DNA from: Penium margaritaceum
Lineage: Eukaryota; Streptophyta; Zygnematophyceae; Desmidiales; Peniaceae
Direction: 5' to 3'
Assembly (NCBI GenBank): GCA_023375785.1
Contig: SZWC01001562.1
Coordinates: 43,079 to 107,078 of the forward strand
DNA: 64,000 nt
Shown here: in pieces, positions 1 through 11,760 of the stretch
Layout of the letters: every line of letters begins with the position of its first letter
Position numbering within the stretch: position 1 is the first letter of the stretch
Made by a program: the position numbers and the translations under genes
Notes under the pieces: generated by a model
Told to the model about the DNA's origin: nothing
Databases searched by the model: none
What the model saw: the letters and a program-made list of their open reading frames with translations, nothing else

Positions 1-860
1 CTCAACCTTTTGAGGTGAAGTGAGTGCCTCCATGAAAAAAATTGGCTCCTCTTGAACGAGGAGTGAGTTGGCTTGTCCATTTGCTGCTATCTACATCATA
101 ATGTTGCCAAGGTGATTTTAGGAATGAATCATGGACATACCAGCTACTATTGCTTCTACAGTGGACGTTGTTACTCTACTTCTATAGATATTGTGGAAGA
201 TGTTGAGAGCTTCATAAAGAGGTTTTACAAGCCAAAATTGGAGGCATGGATGTGCCGTACATGGCTATCATCAAGCCAATTGATGTAGACATCTCACAAA
301 CACTTGTTCTTACTCTCTCAAGCTTTGGATGTGGCATCCTCCAGTTTTTCCAATGCTTGGGTTGCTAATTTAGTAGGAAGTCAGACTCGTGCACTCTCTG
401 CAAGAGGCAAGTGAGCGACAATCTCTGGAGTGACGGGATTTATCTTTTTTTGTGGCATGCCAACAGGCCACTTCAGAGGCAGCTTTGCTAGCGTAAGAAA
501 TCTCTCAACATGCAACTGGAAGCCTGGTCACATGACTGTGAAGCTTCCTTGTGGCTGAGTTTTATACTGTCCAAATTGTACATGCGTGCTTGTGTAAACA
601 TTGTGGAGATATGTTGAGTGGAAGTGAGACCAGTGCATGCAGCACCAGAAATATACAATATCACATGGCAGTGTTAAGGGGCATGCAAGAATTGCTTCTG
701 TACGGTTGCTGAAAATGTTACTGGTCTTGACACCCTTTCACTCGCGTCCAGTGCGGTTCATCCCAAATCTTCCATGATGTTTGCTCTCGTTTCCCATTAG
801 TTCCACAGTGCCTTTGACAAATCTATTTTTCGAAAGAGCTGGTTGCTTTGCTTCCAATGG
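1..860. other. Unassigned sequence, no gene recognised
   Basis: There is no reading frame above about 70 residues with a recognisable motif. The stretch lies directly upstream of a Copia reverse transcriptase remnant on the same strand, so it may be decayed integrase or linker sequence of that element, but no integrase motif could be read. That origin is an inference from position only. Confidence 0.4.
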
Positions 861-1080
861 CCTTTCTACAACTCCATCCAAGCAAACCACAATTCGCTAG
901 GCTCAGAAGGCGACTGATGTTGATCTCTATGAGCTGGTGAACATGCCAAGATATCCCAAGGTTGTCTTGGCCCGCTGGGATTTTCGCAAAAGTTGAAGCC
1001 AGCTGGCAAGGTGGAACATTACAAGACTCTTTTAAGGGAAAAAGGATGATCACGGATGTCGGGAGTCAATATTGATGAGA

Positions 1081-1141
1081 CATTTGCTCTAGTTGGGTGA
1101 TAAACCATTGAACATGGTTTATCACCCAACTAGAGCAAATG
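1081..1141. repeat. Perfect 26-bp inverted repeat with 9-nt spacer
   Basis: Arm 1 is 1081-1106, the spacer is 1107-1115, and arm 2 is 1116-1141, an exact reverse complement. A third, partial direct copy of the first arm follows at about 1170-1194. Arm 1 is ordinary Copia reverse transcriptase coding sequence (the ETFA..VG motif), so the inverted copy is not an element terminus. It looks like local fold-back copying of the element's own sequence. Confidence 0.9.
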
Positions 1142-1320
1142 GTTTATCACTCCAACATGGTTTATCATTTCCTCTAGTTGGGTGATAAACCATTGCACAT
1201 ACATTGTCGAGTTTGGATACACAGGACTGGGAGTTGGGATAATGGAAGTCAACAACGTTCCTGCATTGATGTCTTGATGAAGGAATTTACATGGTCCAGC
1301 TAGCAGACTGTTAAGTACTG

Positions 1321-2185
1321 CTCCTCTGCATGCCTCATTTTGGCACAGGGAGGCACCGACGAGTCACAAGAGGAAAGTAGGTTCTCGTATCATGACATGG
1401 CAACTTGTAGAATGCTACAAGCCCAATTTGAGTGATTTCCCCTGAAAGGTGACTGGTTTTTGTGCAACTTGAAGCACCAAAACCCGCTGAATATCAAGGC
1501 AGTTATGAGCTCTCAAAGCTGGAGTATGCATGGTGGCTCGAGAAGCTAGCCAAAACCGATGCACAGTCAAAACATCGAATGGAAGTGAGTGACAAGGCAC
1601 ATCCAGTGGATTTAGCTGCCGGATGCCTGCAAAGTCATCCGGTGGATTTATTTTCTGAAGGACTGTAAAGTCATCCGAAGGATATCTGCTGGATCCACAA
1701 GAATAGGTTGTTACCGGGGGAACTTTCTCAAACTTCTGACCGCAGGTTCGCGGATAGTTCTCAAAATCTATCAAATTCTACCATCAAAGTTGACAAAAAA
1801 GTGTCCGAAGCACGTTTAGAAAGTGCATGGAACTCCTCAATCATGTGATAATGTTTTTACGTCTCTGGAAAGGCATTTTACACGTGAAAAAAGGTGTCAA
1901 AATGAGTGGACATCAGGAGAGGCACTAGGAGTCTATGTGGTGGGTGTGACATACACTATGGAAAGCATAACTTGAGCTACACTTGGCAAATTGTGCTCGG
2001 TTTGTTGCATCCGAAAGTTTGTGACTAGCACCATAACTCATCATATAATGTTCTTGTCCACAAAATAATGCAACATTCTCTAAATTCTTACTCACATAGC
2101 GTGAGGCATCCAGAAAGTTTGCGCTTAGTCTCAGATTTGTCCAAAATGAAGAAGTGAACAAAAGAGGAAGGCCAGGCACATCAGA
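1321..2185. other. Unexplained block splitting the Copia reverse transcriptase
   Basis: In related copies the YMVQ motif and the VWRLRKALYG motif are only some 15 residues apart. Here about 865 bases separate them. No retroelement motif, terminal inverted repeat or convincing target duplication was found at the edges. Short open frames inside (plus 1462-1668, minus 1415-1774) have no recognised similarity. It may be a small, decayed non-autonomous insertion. Confidence 0.5.
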
Positions 2186-2290
2186 TCAATATATGTGATG
2201 ACATGGGCTTCACCAGTGGGATAAACAAGGTTTGGAGATTATGCAAGGCGTTTTACGGCCATGAGAGATTTTCGTGGTATAGGAACATGG

Positions 2291-2640
2291 AGATCTAATC
2301 CAGCTTGGAGGGGGGGGGGGGGGGGGGGGGAGGGATCTTTGTACATATATAACCAATCACCTCACCCTCAAAATTGTGTACACAAAAGTGTATTAGACAA
2401 TGAACAGAAAAGTGAACGTTGACAGTTCACCAAAACGTCTCTATTTTATTAAAATACTTTTATTATTTTAATGTTTGACAAGGAATGTATAAGTGGGCTC
2501 TAGTCACATGCACTCTTGTTTATGATTGTTGAGAAATCCATGAATAAAGGAATACACTTATTGATACACTGATTTGGGAGTGTATGAATTTGGGTCGAAT
2601 AAGTAGACCTCTCTTTGTAACATGGTATATCCAGCGCCCT
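2291..2640. other. Second unexplained block with a 21-base G run
   Basis: This AT-rich stretch lies between two Copia reverse transcriptase blocks and is longer than the spacing in Cop-D3. It starts beside an uninterrupted run of 21 G at 2310-2330. No reading frame or terminal repeat was recognised. Confidence 0.5.
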
Positions 2641-3305
2641 AGCCCTTTGTGGCCATCCTTGTCTATGTCAACGATTTCCCCATTGCCTCATCCATTCCCA
2701 CCGTTGTGCAGTCATTGAAGACACTCCTAGGAACCACATACAAGATAAAGGACATGCACCAACCTCACAACTACATATGCATGGAACTTGAACACAGTTG
2801 CCACTATCACATGCTGTATGTGCACCAAGCTGCCAAGGTTTTGTCTACATGGATCCCTATGATGGCAGGAAATGACCATATCCTAAAGTCCACAGACCCA
2901 TCACATTTGAGGGAGACTTCGGATTTCACTGACTACCTTAGCTCGGTAGGCTTCCTCATGTTTCTCACCGCCACCACACATGCTGGTGTGGCCTCTGCGG
3001 TCAACTTCTACACCCAGTCCACAGAGCAACCTTGGGAACGGCACCCAGAGGTCACCGTGTGTGTCGTCGTGTGCTCTCTATACCACACATCAGGTTTTTC
3101 TGTTGTCTGTAGTCTTCCCTTGTTATTGATGGATACACCAACAAAAAGTTGGCGTATCACACCAACGGGTAGAGTCAAACAGGGTACATCTTTCTTGCTG
3201 GTGGGACGACCATCACATGGAAGAGTGGAAACCATCTTTGTGCAGCGTGCAGCTCAAGTGAGGCTGAGTATGTCACATTTGACACATGTAAGTGTGATTC
3301 TGTGA

Positions 3306-4959
3306 CTTTTTCGTTTGTTTCAACAACTACGCGTATCTATCTGCTTTACCACTCAGCTCTAACCAATACACAAAGGCAACAACCCAGCATGATGGTATGC
3401 ACCATCCATGCACAAAGTACATCTGTGTCTCTTAGTGAGACTCGCATTTTGACACTTTGCTGATGAGATTACATTACTTTTGTTTGAGTACCCATAGATT
3501 TTGGCCATTAAAAATTGGATATATTGGAGGAGCATTACATCCACAAGTATTTTAAGTTGGACCTCTATACTGTAGCAGGAGGGCCATTTCGACCCTCCCT
3601 CCTTGCAAAAGCAACGGGTGGTTGAAGCCACCTCCTGCGATGGCGGAGGTGGCCGATGGCCAGCCCATTGCTAGCCACCGGCTAGCAGAAAGCTGACAGA
3701 CTGGATGGCCGGTGGCCAGTCAGGTGACCGGCTGGCCACCGGTTGGCCACCGGTCGGCCAGTTTCTTGATCCTAATTCAGCTGGTCGTTTGATCAGTGGC
3801 CAGGAGGCCGCAAGGCCTCGAGGATCAAGGCTGGTCGCCTTCATCCCTCAACCTCGCCCTCCCATCCTCGCCTCATTGAATGCGCAAGACAGGGGGAGAG
3901 GATGGGTGTGAGTGTGCATGAGAGCAAAGATGAATGTTCGAGCAGAATTGCCAGACGTGCCGAGCATGCGACGATTTTGGGCTGACATGCCAGAAATAGA
4001 ATAGAAGTTTGTTTAGTGCAAACTTCAACTTTTCTTATAGGAGAACTCGTTCACAATCACCAGTTCAGGGTAATACACCCTTGCTTGGGACTAAAAACAA
4101 GGGATGAGGTGAAAATAGAAATGGGCCTTTGGAGACTTGGAACATTTGAGTCTCCCTATGTTACATCCCTGACTTACATGACTCCATAAACTCTGCCAGT
4201 GGACACTTGTGTCATCACATTATTGGCCCACCATGCGATGACCTTAGGAAAAAAAAACAACGATCGTCTGAGGGCATTTTGGCCACCTATCCCAACCTCC
4301 GGCAATCCATTCCAGAAGGTTCCGACTATTTCAACCACTTTCCAAAAAGGTTGACAGAAGTGTCACGAATCACATCAATGTTTCGATATGACCTCCCTGA
4401 TTCTTGAATTCAATGATTGACATTCAATGAAGTATGTGATTCTTGATTTCAACTAGTTTTTGTTTTGTTTTGTTTTGGTATGAGTTATTTAGGTAATCCA
4501 ATTGGATCAAATTGGTAGATTTTGAGACCCTTGTATTCAACAAAGTCATGTTAAAGATATTGTGCATGATGTTGATGTTTTATGTTCGTCAGTGATTCCT
4601 ATGTTTCCCAAGCTATGTACATTAATGTCACTACTGTCTAGATATTCTACTGAAACATGTAGGAACTGATGCTATGTATATAAATAAGAGAATGTGTGAG
4701 GGAACATTGAATTTAACTATATGTGTGGCTTCTTGAATTCATCAAGCTAAATTTCCTACGGATTTCAACTAGGTTTCATAAAAATACATACAAATTCAAA
4801 AACCAGGGAGGTATTCGGTTGACTTCTCAACGGTGCTGAAAAAAAAATCACCTTGAAGTAGCCACTCATGGTTCAACGATGTACGCGTCGCTCGGCTCAA
4901 GCACCGACTATCCAACATATGCCTCATTCTCATTCTTGTCATTGTATGTATGTGCTCGA
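3306..4959. other. Intergenic sequence with a GGCCACCGG-type hairpin
   Basis: No gene was recognised. At 3640-3790 the sequence is locally GC-rich and built from variants of TGGCCACCGG. The segment 3706-3719 is nearly the reverse complement of 3732-3745, and TGGCCACCGGT occurs twice in direct orientation at 3733-3755. The rest is AT-rich, with a short TTTTG run near 4450-4476. Confidence 0.5.
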
Positions 4960-5089
4960 CTCATTTGACACTTGTCATTAAAGTACACCTACTGCTTAAT
5001 ACAAATCATTCATTCGTCCCACTTTCTTAGATTTTCTATTGTCCTGCACCTCATCTCTGTGAACCACCTACGTTTCTCTCGACGGAACA
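4960..5089 (+). mobile_element. Gyp-B1 5' LTR, 3' portion
   Basis: The segment aligns by eye with the reverse complement of the Gyp-B2 LTR (18046 onward), sharing blocks such as TCTATTGTC and TGCACCT and ending in AACA immediately before a primer-site-like sequence. The upstream limit is unknown because the two copies diverge. Confidence 0.6.
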
Positions 5090-5091
5090 CT

Positions 5092-5105
5092 TGGGATCAG
5101 ATTGC
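5092..5105 (+). promoter_or_regulatory. Primer binding site of Gyp-B1 (decayed, tRNA-Met type)
   Basis: TGGGATCAGATTGC differs at a few positions from TGGTATCAGAGC, the complement of the plant initiator tRNA-Met 3' end, and lies two bases after the LTR end. This is where minus-strand DNA synthesis would have been primed. Confidence 0.6.
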
Positions 5106-5204
5106 AGCGGCACTGGAGGGGCAACCGATGCATTAACTACATATCGACAACCTTTCACAAGACTTTAGCGCATATCCACCATTCAGAAGATCGTAAACCT
5201 TGAG

Positions 5205-6480
5205 ATGACAACAATGAATGGAGCGAGCACACTCGGCAACAAGCAGCAGTCACCGATGAACATTATGGAAATAGAGGATCATCAGTACACAAACACCAAT
5301 GTTTTTCAGACAAACCATACAACAGCAGCAACATTCGAGATGAATGAAATAGCACCGGCGAACCCAACCACCAACCCAGTGACAAACCCCTTGGGCTCGG
5401 CAAACCCTTTGCCTCTGCCACTGTCCGTCGGGTCGACACCTGGTGTAATAGGAGGCACAGACCACAGGCTCAAGTCAACAAAGACATGTACCAGAAGTTG
5501 TCGGGACTCGAGCGCCTCAACATCCATTTGCTCCAAAAACTCAACACAGAACTGGAGGTCTTTCAGATTTAATGTGTGCACAAAGCAGTGCTCACTGAGA
5601 GACATCTCCAACTCTTGAGTGAATCCTAGATTTGACCGACACTCCCTGAGCCATACGATCCCAAAAACGCAGAGGGACCGACAGTCAAAATGTTACGGAC
5701 AAGTTTGGAAGTGTATATCACCACTGCTGGTGTCAACCACAACAGAAACAAATTGATCTTACAACCTGGCTTTTACATGACACAACCTTGAGTTAGTGGT
5801 CCAATATAAAGACCATCCAACAGTAGTAGGAGACCGGCGGAGCCAGATATACGACTCACGCAACAGCTCTCACATTGTTGACCACAAGCATACTACCTCT
5901 CGAGTAGATGAATCCAATGTGGCATGAATCCCCCACGCCATTTGAAATGTAGAGAAACTTCATGCATGCTACACTCACCCATTTGGAAAGCTTAACAAGA
6001 ATTCTGACGCCTACATCAGCAGTCCAGTATGGCAGATTATACATGGCGTTTTTGCAAAATCATCACAAGCAACGACCTCCCCACTGAAAAAACTCTATCT
6101 CTACTACAACAACAGCCTCAAGCAAGATGTTCCACAAGCAATCGCCATGTTTGGCATCGAGGATGACCTTCCGTGAATTATTGTAGTAGTCAATTGCATG
6201 GCCAATGCCATCTACAATGCTTGGATGCAAGAATTCAATGGCTGGCGACCCCAAAGCCACAACTTTTATCATGTCAAAGGAAAGTTGCAATCGACTAGAA
6301 CATTGTCCCTGATGGAGATTGACGCCGTCTATCAACGTCATCAACGACTCTGTTGAAATTGCGAGAAGCCAGGTCATGTATCGCGTGACTGGTGGAAACA
6401 ACATCAGGAGACTAAAAGGGGAGGAGTCACAGAGAAAACATGAGGAGTCGGGAAACGGCAAAGGGCACGAGTAGACGGTG
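5205..6480 (+). pseudogene. Gyp-B1 gag remnant with broken zinc knuckle
   Basis: The open frame 5205-5618 (MTTMNGAST..., 137 residues) is the likely gag N terminus, rich in Asn, Thr and Pro, just downstream of the primer site. Gag sequence continues, frameshifted, to about 6480. At 6351-6392 a CCHC nucleic-acid-binding knuckle can be read as C-stop-N-C-EKPG-H-VSRD-W: the second position is TGA and the last Cys is Trp. The preceding MEIDAV matches the same position in Gyp-A2 gag. Gag would package the element RNA in virus-like particles; this copy cannot. Confidence 0.7.
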
Positions 6481-7080
6481 AGGCTCCTGTTCGGCCGGAA
6501 GATTCTGTGCTGACCGATCGCCTATCTAAGTGCCTCACATCGCTGCAGACAAGGGTGCTTGAGATAGCAAAGTTTGACGAGGGGTACGAGGATGACCAAT
6601 CGGCGATACTACTACGAGGACAACCAAGGGGTTGTAAAAGTTAGAGAATGATACCGGCATGGAGAGGCTTCTCACAGATTCGTCATCAATGACATGGTTT
6701 GGAGGTTGGGTTTGGAGACCAAACTGGGCTTGTTCGAAGGGAAAACCGTCGACGGATGATTGTAGGTTTGTCGACATTGCGAACCTCACTTACCGCATTT
6801 TATAGATCTGTGCAACATAACAGTGTGGAGAAATTTCCAAGTAAGATCTAGAAAATCATTGTCACGCAAGATTTCTTGTACTGGCACAATCAACAAGTGG
6901 ATTGGAGTAGCGGATCACTCTATGTCACCATCATTGGCCAGAAACGACACATGCCTCTGGTTGAATGACCCACAACGTAGCGACGGTTACGCGAAGCAAC
7001 AGAGGAGATTGAGCAACCACGATACTCCAACCGATATCTTTGGACGTGGCCAGAATATATCTGTAGCGTGAAGCTCAAGC
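6481..7080 (+). pseudogene. Gyp-B1 protease and protease-RT linker remnant
   Basis: At about 6865-6970 a block reading DFLYWHNQQVDW corresponds to the conserved segment after the retropepsin domain in Gypsy pol (usual pattern LG-x-x-FL-x-x-H, then DW). The catalytic Asp-Ser/Thr-Gly motif was not found in any frame. A matching block on the opposite strand at 17274-17468 belongs to Gyp-B2, which supports the assignment. Confidence 0.55.
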
Positions 7081-7613
7081 GTGGCTAGTCCACATGGAGA
7101 CCGGAGAAGTAGAAAAAATCATAGCTATTACAGCAAATACATTGGCCTCACACCTGAGACGTTCATAGCCGTACCGGAGGAGTTTGCATCACTCGTCAAG
7201 GAGTTTGAAGGGGTTTTCTCCAAGGAAATGCCCCAAGAATTACCTCCAAAGAAAAATGTCAATTATTAGATAGACCTAAAGCCAGAAAGAAGACCGGTGA
7301 AGAAAACCTATCGGATGAGCAATCATGAGCTGATAGAACTCAAGAATCAGCTGGATGAGATGCGCAGCCAGGGATTCACTAGACCATTCACGTCACCATA
7401 CGTGGCACCTTTCCTTTTTGTGAAGAAGAAAACCAGGGAGACACAGCTATGCGTAGACTACCGAGCATTGAACAACATCACCATCAAGAACCGCCATCCT
7501 CTTTTGCAAGAAGATGCACTTTCCGACTTACTCTATGGGACCTGAATTTTTTACAGCTCAACCTGCGCAGCAACTATCATCAGATCTGTATATCTAATAA
7601 GGATGTCAAGAAG
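7081..7613 (+). pseudogene. Gyp-B1 reverse transcriptase, N-terminal part
   Basis: Two short frames (7081-7269 and 7297-7545), separated by a TAG, read through the N-terminal Gypsy reverse transcriptase. They include VFSKEMPQELPP, then YRMS..EL.ELK.QLDEM, then GFTRP..SPY.AP..FVKKK and [18 protein letters not shown]. The sequence runs to the DVKKP block and stops at Gyp-A1. The missing C-terminal half resumes at 13912. It carries frameshifts at about 7540 and an internal stop, so it is dead. Confidence 0.85.
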
Positions 7614-7618
7614 CCAGC
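7614..7618. repeat. Left target duplication of Gyp-A1 (CCAGC)
   Basis: These five bases directly precede the Gyp-A1 LTR. They match the five bases after the right LTR (13907-13911, CCAAT) at three of five positions; both differences are transitions. Taking one copy restores the reading phase between the two reverse transcriptase halves. Confidence 0.65.
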
Positions 7619-8411
7619 CATGAGAATATTTGCTCTCTAGAAATTAAGCCTTCGTGTACGAAGAGCACAGTCGCAGCAGAAAGATAGACTTGGAGATAGT
7701 CTGGAAGCCATAATTGAAGAACACAGATTATGACAGGCTTATTACAGTTAACAGAGTAGAGGGTGTTTAAAATTGTCGGCTGGCTAGTTTTGGCACTAGC
7801 CCACTGCTTTCCTAGCTTGCTATAAGAAGCAACTTGTACTTGAACCTGGTGTCCTACTTGCACCTAATGGATAGTACAAAAAGTCTGTATCCGTCGATCA
7901 ATCCAGATCGATGGTCTGTCTTCATGCCTGTGCTCCTGCGCAATAGACGCGTACATCTTTGACGGGCCGCCGCATTCACTCGACACCTCTTGGAGGTAGG
8001 TACGATCGTCTTGTTGTGCATGCCACCGGTGTTACTCTGAACATTACATGGTCGCAGTCACCGGAATTGATGCCTCAATTGACCGCGTCCGATGCAGGGA
8101 GTTCTCCGGCATGACCCCTCTTGACAGGTGGTGTACTTGATACGCCACTCGCCAAGCCCTCTAGCATCACACTTGAGTTACATAGTCGGAATGCTGCTGT
8201 AAGAAAACAAGCAAAACATGTCCCTGGTGTATGGAGCAAGCTGTTCTCATTTGGTTGCTCGCAACTCCTCCTCCTCTCTCTCCACATCTGCGGTCGAGCG
8301 GAGTCGAGCTCGATCGTGAGCCAAATTTCCAAAAATTGGAAAAGGCCCGTTTTCCCTCGAAACTCGGACGAGGCTCCGAATGTGCCATTAAAATAGGGGC
8401 ACCTTGTTACA
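7619..8411 (-). mobile_element. Gyp-A1 3' LTR
   Basis: The 793-bp LTR aligns with 42491-43261. The terminal TG has become CA and the far end keeps TTACA. Internal landmarks shared with the other LTRs are GAGAGCACAGTCGCAGC and the short repeats ending in CTTGCACCT. Confidence 0.85.
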
Positions 8412-8423
8412 TTCACCCTCTCC
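8412..8423 (-). other. Polypurine tract of Gyp-A1
   Basis: The plus strand reads TTCACCCTCTCC immediately inside the 3' LTR, giving a purine-rich tract on the element's sense strand. This is the expected position of the plus-strand primer. Confidence 0.5.
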
Positions 8424-8429
8424 GTCAGG

Positions 8430-8610
8430 AGCGCGATGTCCCGGCGCACCTGGGATACTCTTGGAGAACATTTTTGGTACTCCCAAAATTGAAGTTGGCC
8501 TCTGGTTCCCATGGATTTTGTGCTGATGTGTACCCATTTCAGTACACAAGAAACTCCTGCTGATGTCCAATCTAGCAGTCTACTAGACTCCTCTCCACCT
8601 CAAACTCCAC
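8430..8610 (-). pseudogene. Gyp-A1 chromodomain remnant
   Basis: Read on the minus strand, the segment shows EFEVERSL, then QEFLVY, then GY, then N-WEPEANF. This is the pattern of a chromodomain (aromatic residues, GY and WEP..N). Two stops interrupt it. A chromodomain at the integrase C terminus defines chromoviruses and is thought to steer integration to marked chromatin. In Gyp-A2 this part lies inside the N gap, so this copy is the only evidence for a chromodomain in the family here. Confidence 0.75.
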
Positions 8611-9870
8611 ACTTCCTTCAACCTAGGCAGTGAGATTTGGAGATGTACCGCAACCATAAAAGAAGGTGTTGGGGTTGCGATAGGCACAAAGCAAGGAGAT
8701 GTGAAACACTGGATGGATGGTGTAGTGGGTCAGTAGCTCCAGCTTTTACGACACGGCCAACTGCTCCAAAATGTGGAACGAACCCACCCATCACGGCTTG
8801 AGCTTCGGGATCCCAACTCCTATCAGCTGCATGTTGGCAGATTTGAGCATCACATGATCGCACACTTGAAAAACCTCCACAAATCAATACCTATCAGCCT
8901 GTTTCTTCTGCTACTTCTGTACCTTCAACAACCATTGCCGCACCACGTCCCATGTGGTGGAAACATTATTAGCAATCTGTTGCAGAGTCGGAATAGATGT
9001 TTTTGTACCAAGGGTGGTTGGGCACTGTGGTTGGTGGCCATAAACCATCTTGAATAGTGACTTCCCTGTTGATGCTGATACCGCTGAGTTGTAAGAAAAC
9101 TCTGCCACTCTGAACTTCTCCTCCCAACCCTCTCCATCCAATGGGATCATGTTGTGTAGTAGCTACAAAAATATATGGTTTGTGCACTCCGTGTGTCCAT
9201 CACTTTGTGGGTGGCATGCTCCACCGTGTCCAGCTTTTCCATAAAATCTCTCCAAAATTACGAAGTGAAACGCGGATCACGACTTGAGACCACTAACTGC
9301 GGCACTCCATGCAGCTTGATGACATGACTGAGGAGGAGTTGAGCAGTCCTAGCAGCCGTGATGCTCGGAACATGCAATGAAGTGTGCCATCTTGAAGAAC
9401 CAGTCTACCACCACCAACACCGTATTTTTACCCTGCAGTGTCACAGAAAACTAGTTGATGAAGTCAAACAAGATGTATATCCATGGCCTCTTAGGATCAG
9501 GCAATGGTTGCAGCTCCCTTAGTGGCTTGGTCCTCCGAGCCTTGATGCGTTGGACACGTATTACAACTGCTCACAAACCTCGTACAGTTAGTCACCATTG
9601 AATACACCAGTATTGGCATGCCAAGGCTTTGAGCGTCTTGTCGAAGCCAAAGTGAACCGAGTATTGGGTTTCATGCACCTCTTCCAGAAACAACTACTTC
9701 AATGGTGCATAGTCCGGCACGACAATCTTCCTCTCCTGTCTTCTTTGCCAATACATCCCATCCCATATTACGTCTTTAAGTGCACCACTCGTGAACTCCC
9801 CGTCCACGCCATAGCTATGCTTGAATAGGCTATGCATGACTGGATATCCCATAAGTATGAGATAATATTG
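8611..9870 (-). pseudogene. Gyp-A1 integrase remnant
   Basis: Frames such as minus 8911-9150 keep the C-terminal integrase segment (GEGWEEKFRVAEFSYNSAVS, then GHQP, then TTWDVVRQWLLK), almost word for word as in Gyp-A2. The upstream core and zinc-binding parts are present as scattered, frameshifted blocks up to about 9870. Integrase would join element DNA to the chromosome; this one is inactive. Confidence 0.8.
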
Positions 9871-10370
9871 AGGCCAAAGTCTGCCTTCCTCGACACAGGA
9901 TCTACCGGATTCACCTTGTCAGCCTTGTACTGAATTTCGTAGTAGAAATTTCCTTCCGATTACTCCATCCAAAGAGTTCGTCTGCGACTGAGGTTTGGTT
10001 ACAGCTTTAGGTACTTCAGAGTGTAATGATCCATGGAAACCACACAATGCCATGACCTGAGGTAGTACCTCCAGTGCTTGAGGCAATAGATCACAGCCAA
10101 CACCTCCTTTTCATGGATTACAAAGTTTATCTCCACACCTTCATGTTTGCAACATGTGTAGATAATCGGCTCTGACCCCTTTCCATGATCCTACATTAGA
10201 ATTGTCCCAAGGGCCTAGTCACTTGTGTCATTCGCCATGACATACTAATTGGATGAATCTAGATGCACCAAAACCAAAACATCACACATTGCAAAATTGA
10301 GTTCCTCAAAGCTCGTTTGCTCCTTCTTGCCCCATTCCCACCGGTGATCCTTCCTCAGCAGTAGTGTCAG
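9871..10370 (-). pseudogene. Gyp-A1 RNase H remnant
   Basis: Nucleotide alignment by eye with Gyp-A2 39130-39590 is continuous, but the frame is broken repeatedly. At the point where Gyp-A2 has an amber stop (39559-39561) this copy has CAA, showing that the Gyp-A2 stop arose later. Confidence 0.75.
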
Positions 10371-11178
10371 CAGTGCACCCTTCTCTGCGTATCATCGAGT
10401 GAACTTTTGGTAGTAGTTGACAAATCCAAGGAAGACTTGGATGTCATGTACACAATTTGGTATCGACCACTTTTTTACTGTTTCTACCTTCTTTGAATCC
10501 ATGCTGAGACCCTTGCCACTCACAATGTATCCAAGGAACTCTACCTCCGTCTTCTTGAAATCACACTTGGAGAGCTTGGCTTACAACTTCTCTCTCCAGA
10601 GAATATCCAGCACATGTCAAAGATATTGCTGATGCTCTTCTAGAGTTTGGAAGAAAAAGAGGATGTCGTCAAGAACCACCACCAGAAACTGGTCTAAATG
10701 AGGATGGAAGATCCTCTTCTTAAGACTCACAAACGTTTAAAGAGTATTGGTCAACCCAAATGGCATCATGAGATGTTCAAAATGACCGTACCATGTCCAA
10801 AACACCGTCTTCTCCACATCATTATTCACAATCCAGATGTGATGGTATCCCAATCGCAAGTAAATCTTGCTGAAGTATTGCGCTCTCCAAAGCTGGTCAG
10901 ATAGCTCCTCGACCCTTGGCCATGGATACTAGTTCTTGATGGTTACGTTGTTTAGTACTGCATATGACAAATCCCAGCTCCATCATCTCATTCAGAAATT
11001 TCTTCAGCTCAACGAGATCACTGTTGCTCATGTAATACACACGATGCATCGTTGGATTTGCTCCTGAAACAAGCTCAATCTGGTGCTCAATGTCCCACTT
11101 TGGTGGTAAATCTAATGGAATATCAGCAAGATACACACTACTATAGCCGTCTAACACTGCCTTGATGCCTTCCGACAA
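10371..11178 (-). pseudogene. Gyp-A1 reverse transcriptase remnant
   Basis: The best-kept part is minus 10897-11178, which reads SEGIKAVLDGY, then DLPPKWDIEHQIELV and YYMSNSDLVELKKFLNEM, equal to the start of the Gyp-A2 reverse transcriptase. The fingers and palm blocks follow to about 10371 in shifting frames. At the position of the Gyp-A2 opal stop (near 39891) this copy is open. Confidence 0.8.
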
Positions 11179-11760
11179 CTTCGTTGTTAGCGCTTTCTGT
11201 TAATCTCCTTCTTGTTGCTTTCGCTCTACAGCCAACACTTCCACCTCTTTACCAGCTTCTTTCTTCCACACCCACACAAGGTACACTTGGTCCCCCTTAC
11301 GCTGATAGTGCTTTATCTGTACGTAACTCAATTGTAGCACCTTGCCTGCCTTGGAGTCCTTCTCCTCAACCCACAGTGGCAAAAGAACCTGCTCTCTGTT
11401 TTTCTTCACCTTCATTTGGCTGTGCATCCAATCCACAACAGGATTCCACCGCTGCCAGTGACATCCCAAAATGGCATCGTAGGGGTTCATCAGGCACGTG
11501 CCAAAGTTCACCTCGAACAATAGCTTGCCCATAAATCATCAAGGGCATCAGAGACAACCCGCAGTCCAGCTCTCCTTCTACCAACTTGGCCTTAGTTGCC
11601 TTCCCACGTAGCCGTGCAAGTCCTAGCCTTCACATGAGCTCGTTGCTGAAGAACAAGTGCGACCCACAATCTAGCAATGCTTTTATCTGTCAGCATGTTT
11701 TGCATTCCTTGTCGTCCGCATAACTAGCCAATGGGATTTTGGATTTCAGGTGGAAGCAGA
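11179..11760 (-). pseudogene. Gyp-A1 protease remnant
   Basis: Minus 11200-11532 (110 codons) reads FEVNFGTCLMNPYDAILGCHW, then WNPVVDWM, then [20 protein letters not shown]. This is the segment between protease and reverse transcriptase, as in Gyp-A2. The catalytic region upstream, near 11680, is broken. Confidence 0.75.

Larger units (their letters stand above)
860..3305 (+). pseudogene. Cop-D1: decayed Copia reverse transcriptase and RNase H
   Basis: Blocks of Copia pol can be read in order across several frames. About 930-1100 matches the start of the reverse transcriptase (YELV...P, then K..ARWDF, then DETFALVG out of frame). About 1225-1320 matches the next block (EVNNV and EGIYMVQ). 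About 2190-2290 reads KVWRLCKAFYG. From 2649 the catalytic box appears as YVNDFPIAS, with the first Asp of the usual YVDD replaced by Asn. RNase H motifs follow at 3125-3290 (GYTNKKLA, ITWKSG, SSEAEYVTF). The wording is closest to Cop-D3 at 44242-45571. Frameshifts, stops and two intervening blocks show it is dead and old. Integrase, gag and LTRs are not visible. Confidence 0.8.
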
